From Actinomycetota bacterium (GTDB lineage Bacteria; Actinomycetota; Actinomycetes; Streptosporangiales; Streptosporangiaceae): DNA of 22,423 nt. Under the pieces are notes generated by a model. That model had not been told where the DNA came from, made no database searches, and was given only the letters and a program-made list of their open reading frames with translations. The DNA lies in the NCBI GenBank assembly GCA_003242605.1, contig QGUZ01000057.1, forward strand, positions 1 to 22,423, written 5' to 3'. This document shows positions 1 to 9,147 of the stretch, in pieces. Every line of letters begins with the position of its first letter. Position 1 is the first letter of the stretch. Position numbers and translations under genes: made by a program.

Positions 1-1
1 C

Positions 2-403
2 GCGCTCGCCGTGCTCGTCCCGGCCGTGGTGGACGGGCTGCGCTCGGTCCCCGACCACGTACGGCAGGCCGCCGAGGCGATGGGCTTCACCCCGCTGCGC
101 CGCCTGGTCCAGGTGGAGCTGCCGATCGCGGTGCCGGTGGTGATCGGCGGGATGCGGGTCGCCACCGTGTCGAGCATCAGCCTGGTGAGCGTGGGCGCGC
201 TGATCGGCCGCGGCGGGCTCGGCGGGCTGTTCGTCACCGGCTGGCAGCTGCGCTTCCCCACGCCGATCATCGTCGGCGTCGTGCTCGTGGTGCTGCTCGC
301 GGTCGCCGCGGACGGGCTGCTCGTGCTCGCCGGGCGGCTGCTCACCCCGTGGGCGCGGGCCCGCGCCCGGGCCGAGGCGGCCGCGTCCGGGGAGGCCGCA
401 TGA
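2..403 (+). CDS. Osmoprotectant ABC transporter permease, 3' part (OpuCB/YehY-type)
   Basis: This is the C-terminal ~133 residues of an inner-membrane permease. The open frame runs off the left edge, so the true start lies outside the window. The visible part holds a permease EAA loop (AAEAMGFTPLRRLVQVELP), which contacts the ATPase subunit. It is followed by hydrophobic segments around VVIGGMRVATVSSISLVSVG and IIVGVVLVVLLAVAADGLLV, and a charged Ala/Arg tail. The family imports glycine betaine, choline, carnitine or similar solutes. The next gene is a second permease whose ATG overlaps this stop codon (ATGA), and a binding lipoprotein follows. This is the usual order of Opu/YehWXYZ-type operons, and the ATPase gene is presumably just upstream. 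The substrate cannot be read from the sequence. Confidence 0.88.
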   Translation, partial: ALAVLVPAVVDGLRSVPDHVRQAAEAMGFTPLRRLVQVELPIAVPVVIGGMRVATVSSISLVSVGALIGRGGLGGLFVTGWQLRFPTPIIVGVVLVVLLAVAADGLLVLAGRLLTPWARARARAEAAASGEAA

Positions 404-1068
404 GCTGGCTCGCGGAGTTCTTCGGCGACCCGGCGAACTGGGCCGGGCCGTACGGCATCCCGGTGCGGCTCGCCGAGCACGTGGGGTTCTGCGCGCTCGC
501 GCTCGCCCTCGCCGCGCTGATCGCGGTGCCGCTCGGGCTGGTCGCCGGGCACACCGGGCGCGGCGTCCACCTGGTGACGCTCACCGCGAACGCCGCCCGG
601 GCGCTGCCCACGCTCGGGCTGCTCGTGCTCGTCATGCTGCTCGCCGGGGTGGGCACGCTGCCGGTGCTCGTGCCGCTCGTCGCGCTCGCCGTGCCGCCGA
701 TCCTCGTCAACACCTGCGAGGGCGTGCGCGGGGTCGATCCCGACCTGCTCGACGCCGCGTACGGCATGGGCCTGCGCGGCCGCCAGGTGCTGCTGCGGGT
801 GCGCGCGCCGGTGGCGCTGCCGCTCATCCTGCTCGGGCTGCGGCTCGCCGCGATCCAGGTGGTGGCGACCGCGACCGTCGCCGCGTACGTCGGCCTCGGC
901 GGGCTGGGCCGGTACATCATCGACGGCCTCGCCACCCGCGACTACCCGCAGACCCTCGGCGGGGCCACGCTCGTCGTGCTGCTCGCGCTCGCCGTCCAGG
1001 CCGGCTTCGCCGTACTGGAGCGGTTCGCGGTGAGCAAGGGGGTGAGCCGACGGGTAAGAGGCGGTTAG
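400..1068 (+). CDS. Osmoprotectant ABC transporter permease (OpuCD/YehW-type)
   Basis: This 222-residue integral membrane permease is the second transmembrane subunit of the importer. I chose the ATG at 400 because it overlaps the upstream TGA (ATGA) and a purine-rich GGGGAGG sits 5-11 bases before it. The frame is open further upstream, but that would overlap the previous gene. Several hydrophobic helices are visible (for example ALALALAALIAVPLGLVAG and LGLLVLVMLLAGVGTLPVLV). An EAA loop lies around residues 130-155 (DAAYGMGLRGRQVLLRVRAP). The motif YVGLGGLGRYIIDGLATRDY is characteristic of the OpuCB/OpuCD permease family. It probably pairs with the upstream permease as a heterodimer. The lipoprotein gene begins 35 bp downstream, so one transcript is likely. 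Confidence 0.9.
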   Translation: MSWLAEFFGDPANWAGPYGIPVRLAEHVGFCALALALAALIAVPLGLVAGHTGRGVHLVTLTANAARALPTLGLLVLVMLLAGVGTLPVLVPLVALAVPPILVNTCEGVRGVDPDLLDAAYGMGLRGRQVLLRVRAPVALPLILLGLRLAAIQVVATATVAAYVGLGGLGRYIIDGLATRDYPQTLGGATLVVLLALAVQAGFAVLERFAVSKGVSRRVRGG

Positions 1069-1103
1069 TCCCGGTTTCCCCCAAACGCCAGAAGGGATCT
1101 TTG

Positions 1104-2006
1104 ATGAGACGTCTGTTCGGCGGCCTGGCGGTCGCCTTGGCCGCCGCGATCGCCCTGGCCGGATGCGGCGGGGGAGGCGACCCCCTCGCCGAGCCGACCG
1201 GCGGGCCCTCCGGGAGCGGCGCCACGGTCGTGGTCGGCTCGGCCAACTTCCCGGAGAACGTGCTGCTCGGCTCGATCTACAGCCAGGCGCTGCAGGCCAA
1301 GGGCGTGGCCGTGACGGAGAAGTTCAACATCGGCAGCCGGGAGATCATCTTCGGCCAGGTCCAGAGCGGGGCGATCACCGTGCTGCCCGAGTACCTCGGC
1401 TCGCTGCTCGCCTACGTCGACCCGAGGTCCACCGCGCGGACCAAGGAGCAGATCGTCGCCGAGCTGCGGGGGAAGCTCCCGGACACGCTGGAGATCCTGG
1501 AGCCCGCCGCGGCGGAGGACAACAACTCGCTCACCGTGACCCGCCAGACCGCCGAGCGGTACGGCCTGACCACGATCGAGGATTTGGCGAAGGTGTCGAA
1601 GGACATGGTCGTGGGCGGCCCGCCGGAGTTCCGGCAGCGCCAGGAGGAGAACTTCCGGCGCACCTACGGCCTGGAGTTCAAAGAGTGGCGGCCGACCGGT
1701 GACGCCACCGCCGACGCGATCCTCGACGGCACGGTGGACGTCGGCAACGTGTTCACCACCGACCCGGTGATCACCCTTGAGGGGCTGGTGCCGCTGGCGG
1801 ACAACAAGAACGCGTTCGGCGCGGAGAACGTCGTGCCGCTCGTGCACCGGGCCGGCGTGGACGACACCGTGCGGGCCACGCTCAACCTGGTGTCCGCCAG
1901 GCTCGACACCCCCGCGCTGCTGGAGATGATGAAGCGCGTCGCCGTCGACAAGGAGGCCCCGGAGGCGGTGGCGAAGGACTGGCTGACCCGTAACGGGCTG
2001 CTGTGA
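1104..2006 (+). CDS. Osmoprotectant ABC transporter substrate-binding lipoprotein (OpuCC/ProX family)
   Basis: This 300-residue extracytoplasmic solute-binding protein delivers the substrate to the two upstream permeases. The N-terminus is a lipoprotein signal: MRR, a hydrophobic stretch and a LAGC lipobox with Cys21 as the predicted lipidated residue, followed by a Gly/Ser-rich linker. The mature part fits the OpuAC family: VVVGSANFPENVLLGSIYSQ near the start, then GSREIIFGQVQSG and LPEYLGSLLAYV. The family binds quaternary amines through aromatic residues, but which one is used here is not readable. The ATG at 1104 is preceded by GAAGGGA at 1091-1097. An in-frame TTG at 1101 is less likely. 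The gene ends just before a strong intrinsic terminator, so it closes the operon. Confidence 0.9.
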   Translation: MRRLFGGLAVALAAAIALAGCGGGGDPLAEPTGGPSGSGATVVVGSANFPENVLLGSIYSQALQAKGVAVTEKFNIGSREIIFGQVQSGAITVLPEYLGSLLAYVDPRSTARTKEQIVAELRGKLPDTLEILEPAAAEDNNSLTVTRQTAERYGLTTIEDLAKVSKDMVVGGPPEFRQRQEENFRRTYGLEFKEWRPTGDATADAILDGTVDVGNVFTTDPVITLEGLVPLADNKNAFGAENVVPLVHRAGVDDTVRATLNLVSARLDTPALLEMMKRVAVDKEAPEAVAKDWLTRNGLL

Positions 2007-2023
2007 TCGCCTGACATGATGGG

Positions 2024-2054
2024 AAGCCCCCGCGCGACCGGGCCGGGGGCTTTT
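2024..2054 (+). terminator. Rho-independent terminator of the osmoprotectant operon
   Basis: AAGCCCCC at 2024-2031 pairs with GGGGGCTT at 2045-2052, giving a perfect 8-bp stem with a 13-nt loop and a TTTT run at 2051-2054. It begins 18 bases after the binding-protein stop codon and ends 18 bases before the next start. Confidence 0.85.
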
Positions 2055-2071
2055 CGCCGTCAGGGAGGGGC

Positions 2072-2551
2072 GTGAGCGAGTTCACCGAGGCGATGGCGCA
2101 GCTCGCGGCGGGCGTGACCGTGGTCACGGTCCGCGACGGCCGCGACGACATCGGCACCACCGTGACCACGTTCACCTCGTTGTCCCTCGACCCGCCGCTG
2201 GTGCTGGTGAGCATCACCGCCACGAGCTACCTCAACGAGGTGCTGCTGCGCCGCGACCGCTGGGCCGCGTCCCTGCTCTCCGGCGGCCAGGCGGCGATCG
2301 CGAGCCGGTTCGCCACCCCGGGCCGCCCCAGCGCCCGGCTGCTCGTCGCGGGCACGCCGCACCACCGCGGGCCGCACACCGAGGCGCTGATCATCGACGG
2401 CGGGGTGGCCGCGATCGAGGCCGAGACCGTCAAGGTCGTCCCGGCCGGGGACCACACCCTCTACATCGCGTCACTGCTCGCCGTCGACTACGTCGACGCG
2501 TCCCGCCCCCCGCTGGTACGGCTCCGCGGCCGCTACCGGGAGCTCGGCTAG
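2072..2551 (+). CDS. Flavin reductase-like domain protein (FMN-binding split barrel)
   Basis: This 159-residue protein resembles the HpaC-type flavin reductase domain. These proteins bind FMN/FAD and often supply reduced flavin to two-component monooxygenases. Family features, in order, are GVTVVTVRDGRDDIGTTVTT, the SLSLDPPLVLVSIT segment, the AIASRFA segment, and a C-terminal GDHTLYIASLLAVDYVD stretch followed by PLVRLRGRYREL. The GTG at 2072 has a GGGAGGGG ribosome site at 2063-2070. No partner oxygenase is in the window, so the physiological role is unknown. It is convergent with sppA, with only 29 bp between the stop codons and a small GC hairpin (2560-2575) in the gap. It could also be a flavin-binding protein without reductase activity. 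Confidence 0.82.
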   Translation: MSEFTEAMAQLAAGVTVVTVRDGRDDIGTTVTTFTSLSLDPPLVLVSITATSYLNEVLLRRDRWAASLLSGGQAAIASRFATPGRPSARLLVAGTPHHRGPHTEALIIDGGVAAIEAETVKVVPAGDHTLYIASLLAVDYVDASRPPLVRLRGRYRELG

Positions 2552-2580
2552 GCCGGCCGCCGCGCCGTACCGCGGGGCGG

Positions 2581-4290
2581 TCAGCGGATGACCCAGGTGC
2601 CGGGCAGGATCAGCGGGCCGTACGGCGGCAGGCCGAGCCGGGCCGCGAGCGCGGCCATCGGCCCCCACGCCTCCAGGCGGATGCGGGCGATCGCCTCCGC
2701 CTTGTCCTCGCTCGACTCGGCCGGGCGCAGCCGCTCCAGCGCGGTCAGCCTCGGGTAGTGGCGCACCGGGGCGTCCTCCGGGAGCCCGGCCTTGCGGCGG
2801 GCGATGGCGAGCGCGTCCTCCAGGCCGCCGAGCTCGTCGACGAGCCCGCGCTCGTGCGCGTCCGCGCCGGTCCACACCCGGCCGCGGGCGAGCTCGTGCA
2901 CCCGCTCCCGGTCCATGCCGCGGGCCTCGGCGACCTTGCCCACGAAGTCGTCGTAGATGCGGTCGAGCCAGGCGTTCACCCGCGCCCACTGCGCCTCGGA
3001 GAACTCCTGGGTGGGCGAGAACATGTTCGCGTTCGCGCCCTCGAGGACGGTCTCGGTGGCGATCCCGAGCTTCGTCAGCAGCTCGCCGATCACCGGCTTG
3101 CCGCCGAGCACGCCGATCGAGCCGGTGAGCGTGCCGGGCTGGGCCACGATCACGTCGGCGGGCATCGACACGAAGTAGCCGCCCGAGGCGGCGACGTCGC
3201 CCATCGACACCACGACCGGCTTGCCCGCCCGGCGGGTGAGCAGCACCTCGCGCCAGATCGCGTCGGAGGCGACGTACGAGCCGCCGGGGCTGTCCACCCG
3301 GAACACGACCGCCTTCACCTTCTCGTCCCGGCGGGCGGCGCGCAGCGCCGCGCAGATCGTGTCCGAGCCCATCGCGCCGCCGCCGAACGGGCTGCGCCCG
3401 CTGCGGCCGAGGCGGATCGCGCCGTGCCCGTGGATGAGCGCGACCACCTGCTCGCCCGGCCGCGGCATCTTCCGGCCGAGCAGGTGCCGGTGGTAGCGGG
3501 TGACGTACTGCAGGTGCGGCTCCTGCCCGGTCTGCGACCGCACGCCCGCCTTGAGGTCCGCGTACACCTCGTCGCGGTAGGCGAGCCGGTCCACCAGGCC
3601 GGCGCGGACCGCCTCCGCGCCGATGAACGGGCCCTCGTCGACCAGCTCGCGCACCCGGGCGGGCGCCAAGCCGCGTGCCTCGGCGATCCCGGCGACGATC
3701 TGCTCGGTGACCGACTCGGCGATCCGGGTCACCATTTCCCGGTGCGCCTCGGTCATGTGGTCCTGGGTGAAGGTGTTCGCCGCGGTCTTGTACTCGTGCC
3801 GCTGGGCGACCTGGTACGCGACGCCGGCCTTGCCGAGCGCGTCCTTAAAGAAGTGCTGCTGCAGCGCGACGCCGGTGAGCCCCACGTCGCCGGACGGCTG
3901 CAGGCAGATCGTCTCGCAGGCGGTGGCGAGGTAGTAGGGCACGGTGCCCGCGCCGAACTCGCCGAAGGTCTCCGCGAACGCGACCGTGCGCCCGCCGGAC
4001 CTGCGGAAGGCCTGGATCGCGGCGCGCAGCTCCTGCACCGTGCCGAACTCGATCGGGTGGCCGCCGATCTTGACGATCAGGGCGCGCACCCGCTCGTCGC
4101 CGCGGGCGCGCTTGAGCCCGGACAGGATGTCGGTGAGACGCGGCCGGCGCATCGACATGACCGCCGAGAGCGGATCCGTGGGCGGGCCGTCCACGACGCC
4201 CTCGGTGAGATCGAGTTCCAGAATCAGCGGGGCGGTCCGCGCCTTCCGGAACCGGTCGATGGCCTCGGTGATCGCCTTGGTCGCGTCCAT
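2581..4290 (-). CDS. sppA: Signal peptide peptidase SppA, long (67K, tandem-domain) type, no membrane anchor
   Basis: This 569-residue S49 family serine peptidase has the duplicated-domain architecture of protease IV. The Ser/Lys dyad of the family is present: Lys168 in HEYKTAANTF (N-terminal repeat) and Ser369 in GDVAASGGYFVS (C-terminal repeat). Family members degrade cleaved signal peptides or misfolded membrane-associated peptides. The start ATG at 4290 is preceded by GGTGGGG. An in-frame ATG four codons upstream lacks a good ribosome site. The N-terminus (MDATKAITEAIDRFRKARTA) is charged and no membrane helix is visible, unlike the anchored E. coli enzyme. The protein may therefore be cytosolic or peripherally attached. 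It starts 22 bp after the glgB stop on the same strand, so co-transcription with glgB is likely, although a functional link to glycogen is not obvious. Confidence 0.88.
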   Translation of the reverse strand: MDATKAITEAIDRFRKARTAPLILELDLTEGVVDGPPTDPLSAVMSMRRPRLTDILSGLKRARGDERVRALIVKIGGHPIEFGTVQELRAAIQAFRRSGGRTVAFAETFGEFGAGTVPYYLATACETICLQPSGDVGLTGVALQQHFFKDALGKAGVAYQVAQRHEYKTAANTFTQDHMTEAHREMVTRIAESVTEQIVAGIAEARGLAPARVRELVDEGPFIGAEAVRAGLVDRLAYRDEVYADLKAGVRSQTGQEPHLQYVTRYHRHLLGRKMPRPGEQVVALIHGHGAIRLGRSGRSPFGGGAMGSDTICAALRAARRDEKVKAVVFRVDSPGGSYVASDAIWREVLLTRRAGKPVVVSMGDVAASGGYFVSMPADVIVAQPGTLTGSIGVLGGKPVIGELLTKLGIATETVLEGANANMFSPTQEFSEAQWARVNAWLDRIYDDFVGKVAEARGMDRERVHELARGRVWTGADAHERGLVDELGGLEDALAIARRKAGLPEDAPVRHYPRLTALERLRPAESSEDKAEAIARIRLEAWGPMAALAARLGLPPYGPLILPGTWVIR

Positions 4291-4312
4291 AGACCCCACC
4301 ATAAGGGACGGA

Positions 4313-6535
4313 TCAGACGCGTGGCGGCGCCGCTTCGGCCCGGCCCCCCTTCGCCGGATCCGTGCCCTTCGCGGGCCGCAGCCAGATCACCCCGAGCGGC
4401 GGGATGCGCAGCCGGGCCGAGTACGGCAGGCCGTGCCGGGGCACGTCGATCGCCTCCACCCGGCCGAGGTTGCCCACGCCGCTGCCCGCGTACTCGTAGG
4501 CGTCGGTGTTGAGGATCTCCTCCCAGATGCCCGGCTCCGGCAGCCCGAGGTGGTAGTCCTCGTGCGGGATGCCGGCGAAGTTCGCCACGCAGGCGAGCAC
4601 CGAGCCGTCGCTGCCGTACCGGAGGAACGAGAACACGTTCCCCTGCGCGTCGTCGGCGTCGATCCAGCGGAACCCGTCCGGGGTGTGGTCCTGGGTGTAG
4701 AGGGCGGGCGTGGCGGTGTAGATCCGGTTGAGGTCGCGCACCAGCCGCTGCACCCCCTGGTGGTAGTCGAAGTCGAGCAGCCACCAGTCGAGGCCGCGCT
4801 GCTCCGACCACTCCGAGCCCTGGCCGAACTCGCCGCCCATGAACAGCAGCTGCTTGCCGGGGTGCGCCCACATGTAGGCGAGCAGCGCGCGCAGGTTGGC
4901 GAACCGCTGCCACTCGTCGCCGGGCATCTTGCCGAGCAGCGAGCCCTTGCCGTGCACCACCTCGTCGTGCGACAGCGGCAGCACGAAGTTCTCCGAGTAG
5001 GCGTACATCAGGGAGAACGTCATCTGGTGGTGGTGATACTGGCGGAAGATCGGCTCGTGCCGCAGGTAGTCCAGGGTGTCGTGCATCCAGCCCATGTTCC
5101 ACTTGAAGCCGAACCCGAGCCCCCCCAGGTAGACCGGGCGGGACACCCCGGGCCAGGCCGTGGACTCCTCGGCGATCGTGACGATGCCCGGCACCTCGCG
5201 GTAGCAGACCGTGTTGAGCTCCTTGAGGAACTCCACCGCCTCGATGTTCTCCCGCCCGCCGTAGATGTTCGGGGTCCACTCGCCCTCGGGGCGCGAGTAG
5301 TCGAGGTAGAGCATGGAGGCGACCGCGTCCACCCGCAGCCCGTCGATGTGGAACTCCTTGAGCCAGTAGAGCGCGTTCGCCACCAGGAAGTTCCGCACCT
5401 CGTTGCGGCCGTAGTCGAACACGTAGGTGCCCCAGTCCGGGTGGTGGCCGCGCCGGGGGTCGGGGTGCTCGTACAGCGCGGTGCCGTCGAACCGGCCGAG
5501 CGCCCAGTCGTCCATGGGGAAGTGCGCGGGCACCCAGTCGAGCAGCACGCCGATGCCCGCCTGGTGCAGCCGGTCCACCAGGTAGCGGAAGTCGTCCGGG
5601 GTGCCGAACCGGGCGGTCGGCGCGTAGTACGAGGTCACCTGGTAGCCCCACGACGGCCCGTAGGGGTGCTCGGCCACCGGCAGGAACTCCACGTGGGTGA
5701 ACCCCATGTCCGTCACGTACTCGACGAGCTGGGTCGCCAGGTCGCGGTACGACAGCCCGGGGCGCCAGGAGCCGAGGTGCACCTCGTACACGCTCATCGG
5801 CTCCTCCAGCGGCCGCCGGGAGGCGCGCCTGGCCATCCACTCGTCGTCCTGCCACTCGTACGTCGACCGCTCCACGATCGACGCGGTCGCCGGCGGCACC
5901 TCGGTACGGCGGGCCATCGGGTCGGCCTTCTCCCGCCACACCCCGTCCACGCCGAGCACCGCGAACTTGTACCGCTCGCCGGGCCCGATCCCCGGCACGA
6001 ACAGCTCCCACACCCCGGACCGGCCGAGCGACCGCATCGGGTACCCCTGCCCGTCCCAGTGGTTGAAGTCGCCGATCAGCCGCACGCCCCGGGCGTTCGG
6101 CGCCCACACGGCGAACGCCGTGCCGTCGACGTCCTCGTGCCGCATCACCCGGGCGCCGAGCACCTCCCACAGCCGCTCGTGCCGCCCCTCGCCGATCAGG
6201 TGCAGGTCGAGCTCGCCGATCGTCGGCCAGTGCCGGTAGGGGTCGTGCACGACCTGCGGCTCGCACCCGGCGTAGGTGACCCGCAGCCGGTAGTCCGGGA
6301 TCTTGTCCAGGCCCGGGATCGTCGTCTCGAACACCCCGTGCGCGACGTGCCGCATCTCCCGGGCCTCGTCGCCGACGAGCACCTCGACCTTCTCCGCCAG
6401 CGGCCGAAGCGCCCGGATCGTCACGCCCTCGGGGCCGGGGTGAGCGCCCAGAATCGAATGCGGATCATGGTGGGCCCCGCTCGCCAGCCGGTCCAGCTCC
6501 GCATCCATCACCCGCTCACCACTCCTCGCTCGCAC
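4313..6535 (-). CDS. glgB: 1,4-alpha-glucan branching enzyme GlgB
   Basis: This 740-residue GH13 enzyme transfers alpha-1,4-glucan segments to form alpha-1,6 branches in glycogen. Order: N-terminal modules beginning near HHDPHSILGAHPG, a CBM48-type module (FAVWAPNARGVRLIGDFNHW), the catalytic barrel and a C-terminal beta domain. Catalytic residues, numbered from the chosen start, are Asp403 (GLRVDAVASM), Glu456 (TIAEESTAWP) and Asp524 (LPLSHDEVVHGKGS). The length matches actinobacterial GlgB. The GTG at 6535 has a good GGTGGAG ribosome site 6 bases upstream. An in-frame ATG at 6508 is the main alternative and would drop nine residues. In many actinomycetes glgB directly follows pep2; here an opposing gene separates them, so glgB must have its own promoter. 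sppA follows 22 bp downstream. Confidence 0.97.
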   Translation of the reverse strand: MRARSGERVMDAELDRLASGAHHDPHSILGAHPGPEGVTIRALRPLAEKVEVLVGDEAREMRHVAHGVFETTIPGLDKIPDYRLRVTYAGCEPQVVHDPYRHWPTIGELDLHLIGEGRHERLWEVLGARVMRHEDVDGTAFAVWAPNARGVRLIGDFNHWDGQGYPMRSLGRSGVWELFVPGIGPGERYKFAVLGVDGVWREKADPMARRTEVPPATASIVERSTYEWQDDEWMARRASRRPLEEPMSVYEVHLGSWRPGLSYRDLATQLVEYVTDMGFTHVEFLPVAEHPYGPSWGYQVTSYYAPTARFGTPDDFRYLVDRLHQAGIGVLLDWVPAHFPMDDWALGRFDGTALYEHPDPRRGHHPDWGTYVFDYGRNEVRNFLVANALYWLKEFHIDGLRVDAVASMLYLDYSRPEGEWTPNIYGGRENIEAVEFLKELNTVCYREVPGIVTIAEESTAWPGVSRPVYLGGLGFGFKWNMGWMHDTLDYLRHEPIFRQYHHHQMTFSLMYAYSENFVLPLSHDEVVHGKGSLLGKMPGDEWQRFANLRALLAYMWAHPGKQLLFMGGEFGQGSEWSEQRGLDWWLLDFDYHQGVQRLVRDLNRIYTATPALYTQDHTPDGFRWIDADDAQGNVFSFLRYGSDGSVLACVANFAGIPHEDYHLGLPEPGIWEEILNTDAYEYAGSGVGNLGRVEAIDVPRHGLPYSARLRIPPLGVIWLRPAKGTDPAKGGRAEAAPPRV

Positions 6536-6683
6536 CGATCACTCCACCGTTCGCTCATACCCTGCCTCTCCGTCACCTGATCCAACCCCGCGCCCCCGCG
6601 CAGACCCATCACAAGCCCGTAACGACCGTGCCGCGAGGCCGGGAATGAGACCGGTGGGCGCAGCGGGCCGAGGGGAGGCGCGG

Positions 6684-7739
6684 ATGGGACGGGCCCCACG
6701 AATCCACCGGACGGCCGGGGAGGTACCGCTCGGCATCGTCCGCGAGCCCGTGCCCGCGGTGGCGCTGCCGTCCCTCGCGCCCGATCCGGACCTGTACGAG
6801 CGGCTCACCCGGGCGGTGCGCGAGCCGCGGCGGGTGGACGAGGCGGCCGTGCGCTGGCTGGAGCGGTGCCTCGCCGAGCACCGGCGGGTCGAGGACACCA
6901 CGGGGAGCCGCCCGCTGCTGCCGGTGGTGCGCGCGCAGCTCGCGGTCGTCGCCGAGCTGGCGCACGGGGCCGGGGGACCGCTGGGGGAGCGGCTGGTCGG
7001 GCTCGCGGCCGAGTACGCGCAGTTCGTGGCGTGGATGTGCCAGGACTCCGGCGACCTGGCTGCGGCGCTCGCCTGGTACGACCGGGCGCACGCCTGGGCG
7101 CTGGAGGCGGGCGACGCGCGGCTCGCCGCGACCACGTTGAGCATGCGCGCCCACCAGGCGTGGAGCATCGGGGACGGGCGCGCCTGCGTACGGCTCGCCG
7201 AGGCGGCGCGGCTGCACGACGGGCACACCACGCCGGGCGTGCAGGGCATGGCCGCGCAGATGGCGGCGCGGGGGCACGCCTTGATGGGCGAGGCGGAGGC
7301 GGCCCGCGTCCTGCTCGACGAGGCCGAGCGGCTGATCGTCAGGGCGACCGAGCGGCCGGAGGACGAGCCCGCGTGGATGTACTTCTACGACGACGGCTGG
7401 TTCGCCATGCAGCGCGGCATGGCCGAGATCGAGCTCGGCGCGGGCGACCGGGCCGTCCCCCTGCTCGAGGCGGGCCTGGCCCGCCTGCCGGAGGCGTACC
7501 GCCGCGACCGCGCCTGGTTCGGGTCCTGCCTCGCCAAGGCCCACCTGCTCACGGGCGACGCCGACGCCGCGGCCGGCACGGCGCTGCGGTTCGCCGAGGA
7601 CGCGCTCGCCGTCAACGCCTACGCCGTGCGGACCCTGCGCGAGGTTGCCGCGGAGCTGCGGGACACGGGGATCGCCGCGGCGCGGGACCTCGGCGACCTG
7701 CTGGCCGGCGCGCGGAACGCGTCCGGCCGCGAGGGGTGA
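6684..7739 (+). CDS. XRE-type regulator-like TPR protein lacking the HTH domain
   Basis: This 351-residue, mostly alpha-helical protein resembles the C-terminal sensory half of the large actinomycete XRE-family regulators. Features of that half include VRWLERCLAEHRRVEDTTGS, LPVVRAQLAVVAELAHGA, GLAAEYAQFVAWMCQDSGDL and AALAWYDRAHAWALEAGD, followed by TPR-like helical repeats. The N-terminal ~60 residues (MGRAPRIHRTAGEVPLG onward) do not form a recognisable helix-turn-helix, which normally precedes this region. The ATG at 6684 has an AGGGGAGG site at 6671-6678, so the short form looks like a genuine gene, not a leftover of a longer frame. It is transcribed against the glg genes, divergent from glgB and convergent with pep2. 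It could be a protein-interaction module derived from a regulator. DNA binding is not supported by what is visible. Confidence 0.7.
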   Translation: MGRAPRIHRTAGEVPLGIVREPVPAVALPSLAPDPDLYERLTRAVREPRRVDEAAVRWLERCLAEHRRVEDTTGSRPLLPVVRAQLAVVAELAHGAGGPLGERLVGLAAEYAQFVAWMCQDSGDLAAALAWYDRAHAWALEAGDARLAATTLSMRAHQAWSIGDGRACVRLAEAARLHDGHTTPGVQGMAAQMAARGHALMGEAEAARVLLDEAERLIVRATERPEDEPAWMYFYDDGWFAMQRGMAEIELGAGDRAVPLLEAGLARLPEAYRRDRAWFGSCLAKAHLLTGDADAAAGTALRFAEDALAVNAYAVRTLREVAAELRDTGIAAARDLGDLLAGARNASGREG

Positions 7740-7758
7740 CGTCGGGGCCACCGGCGCG

Positions 7759-7788
7759 GGCCGTACGGCACGGCCGGCGGAACCGGCC
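7759..7788. terminator. Possible hairpins between convergent genes
   Basis: Two overlapping 6-bp stems lie in the 64-bp gap between the TPR protein stop and the pep2 stop. GGCCGT (7759-7764) pairs with ACGGCC (7770-7775), and GGCCGG (7772-7777) pairs with CCGGCC (7783-7788). Each has a 5-nt loop. There is no T-run, so a termination role is tentative. Confidence 0.3.
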
Positions 7789-7803
7789 CGGACGCCGGTA
7801 CGG

Positions 7804-9143
<1,340 letters not shown>

Positions 9144-9147
<4 letters not shown>

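Noticed and set aside
2758..4512. Plus-strand open frame opposite sppA
   Set aside because: It is antisense to the S49 peptidase motifs and has low-complexity composition.
3944..6580. Very long plus-strand open frame across glgB
   Set aside because: It is antisense to clear glgB motifs, and its translation is the low-complexity Arg/Pro/Val/His-rich type typical of GC-rich antisense frames.
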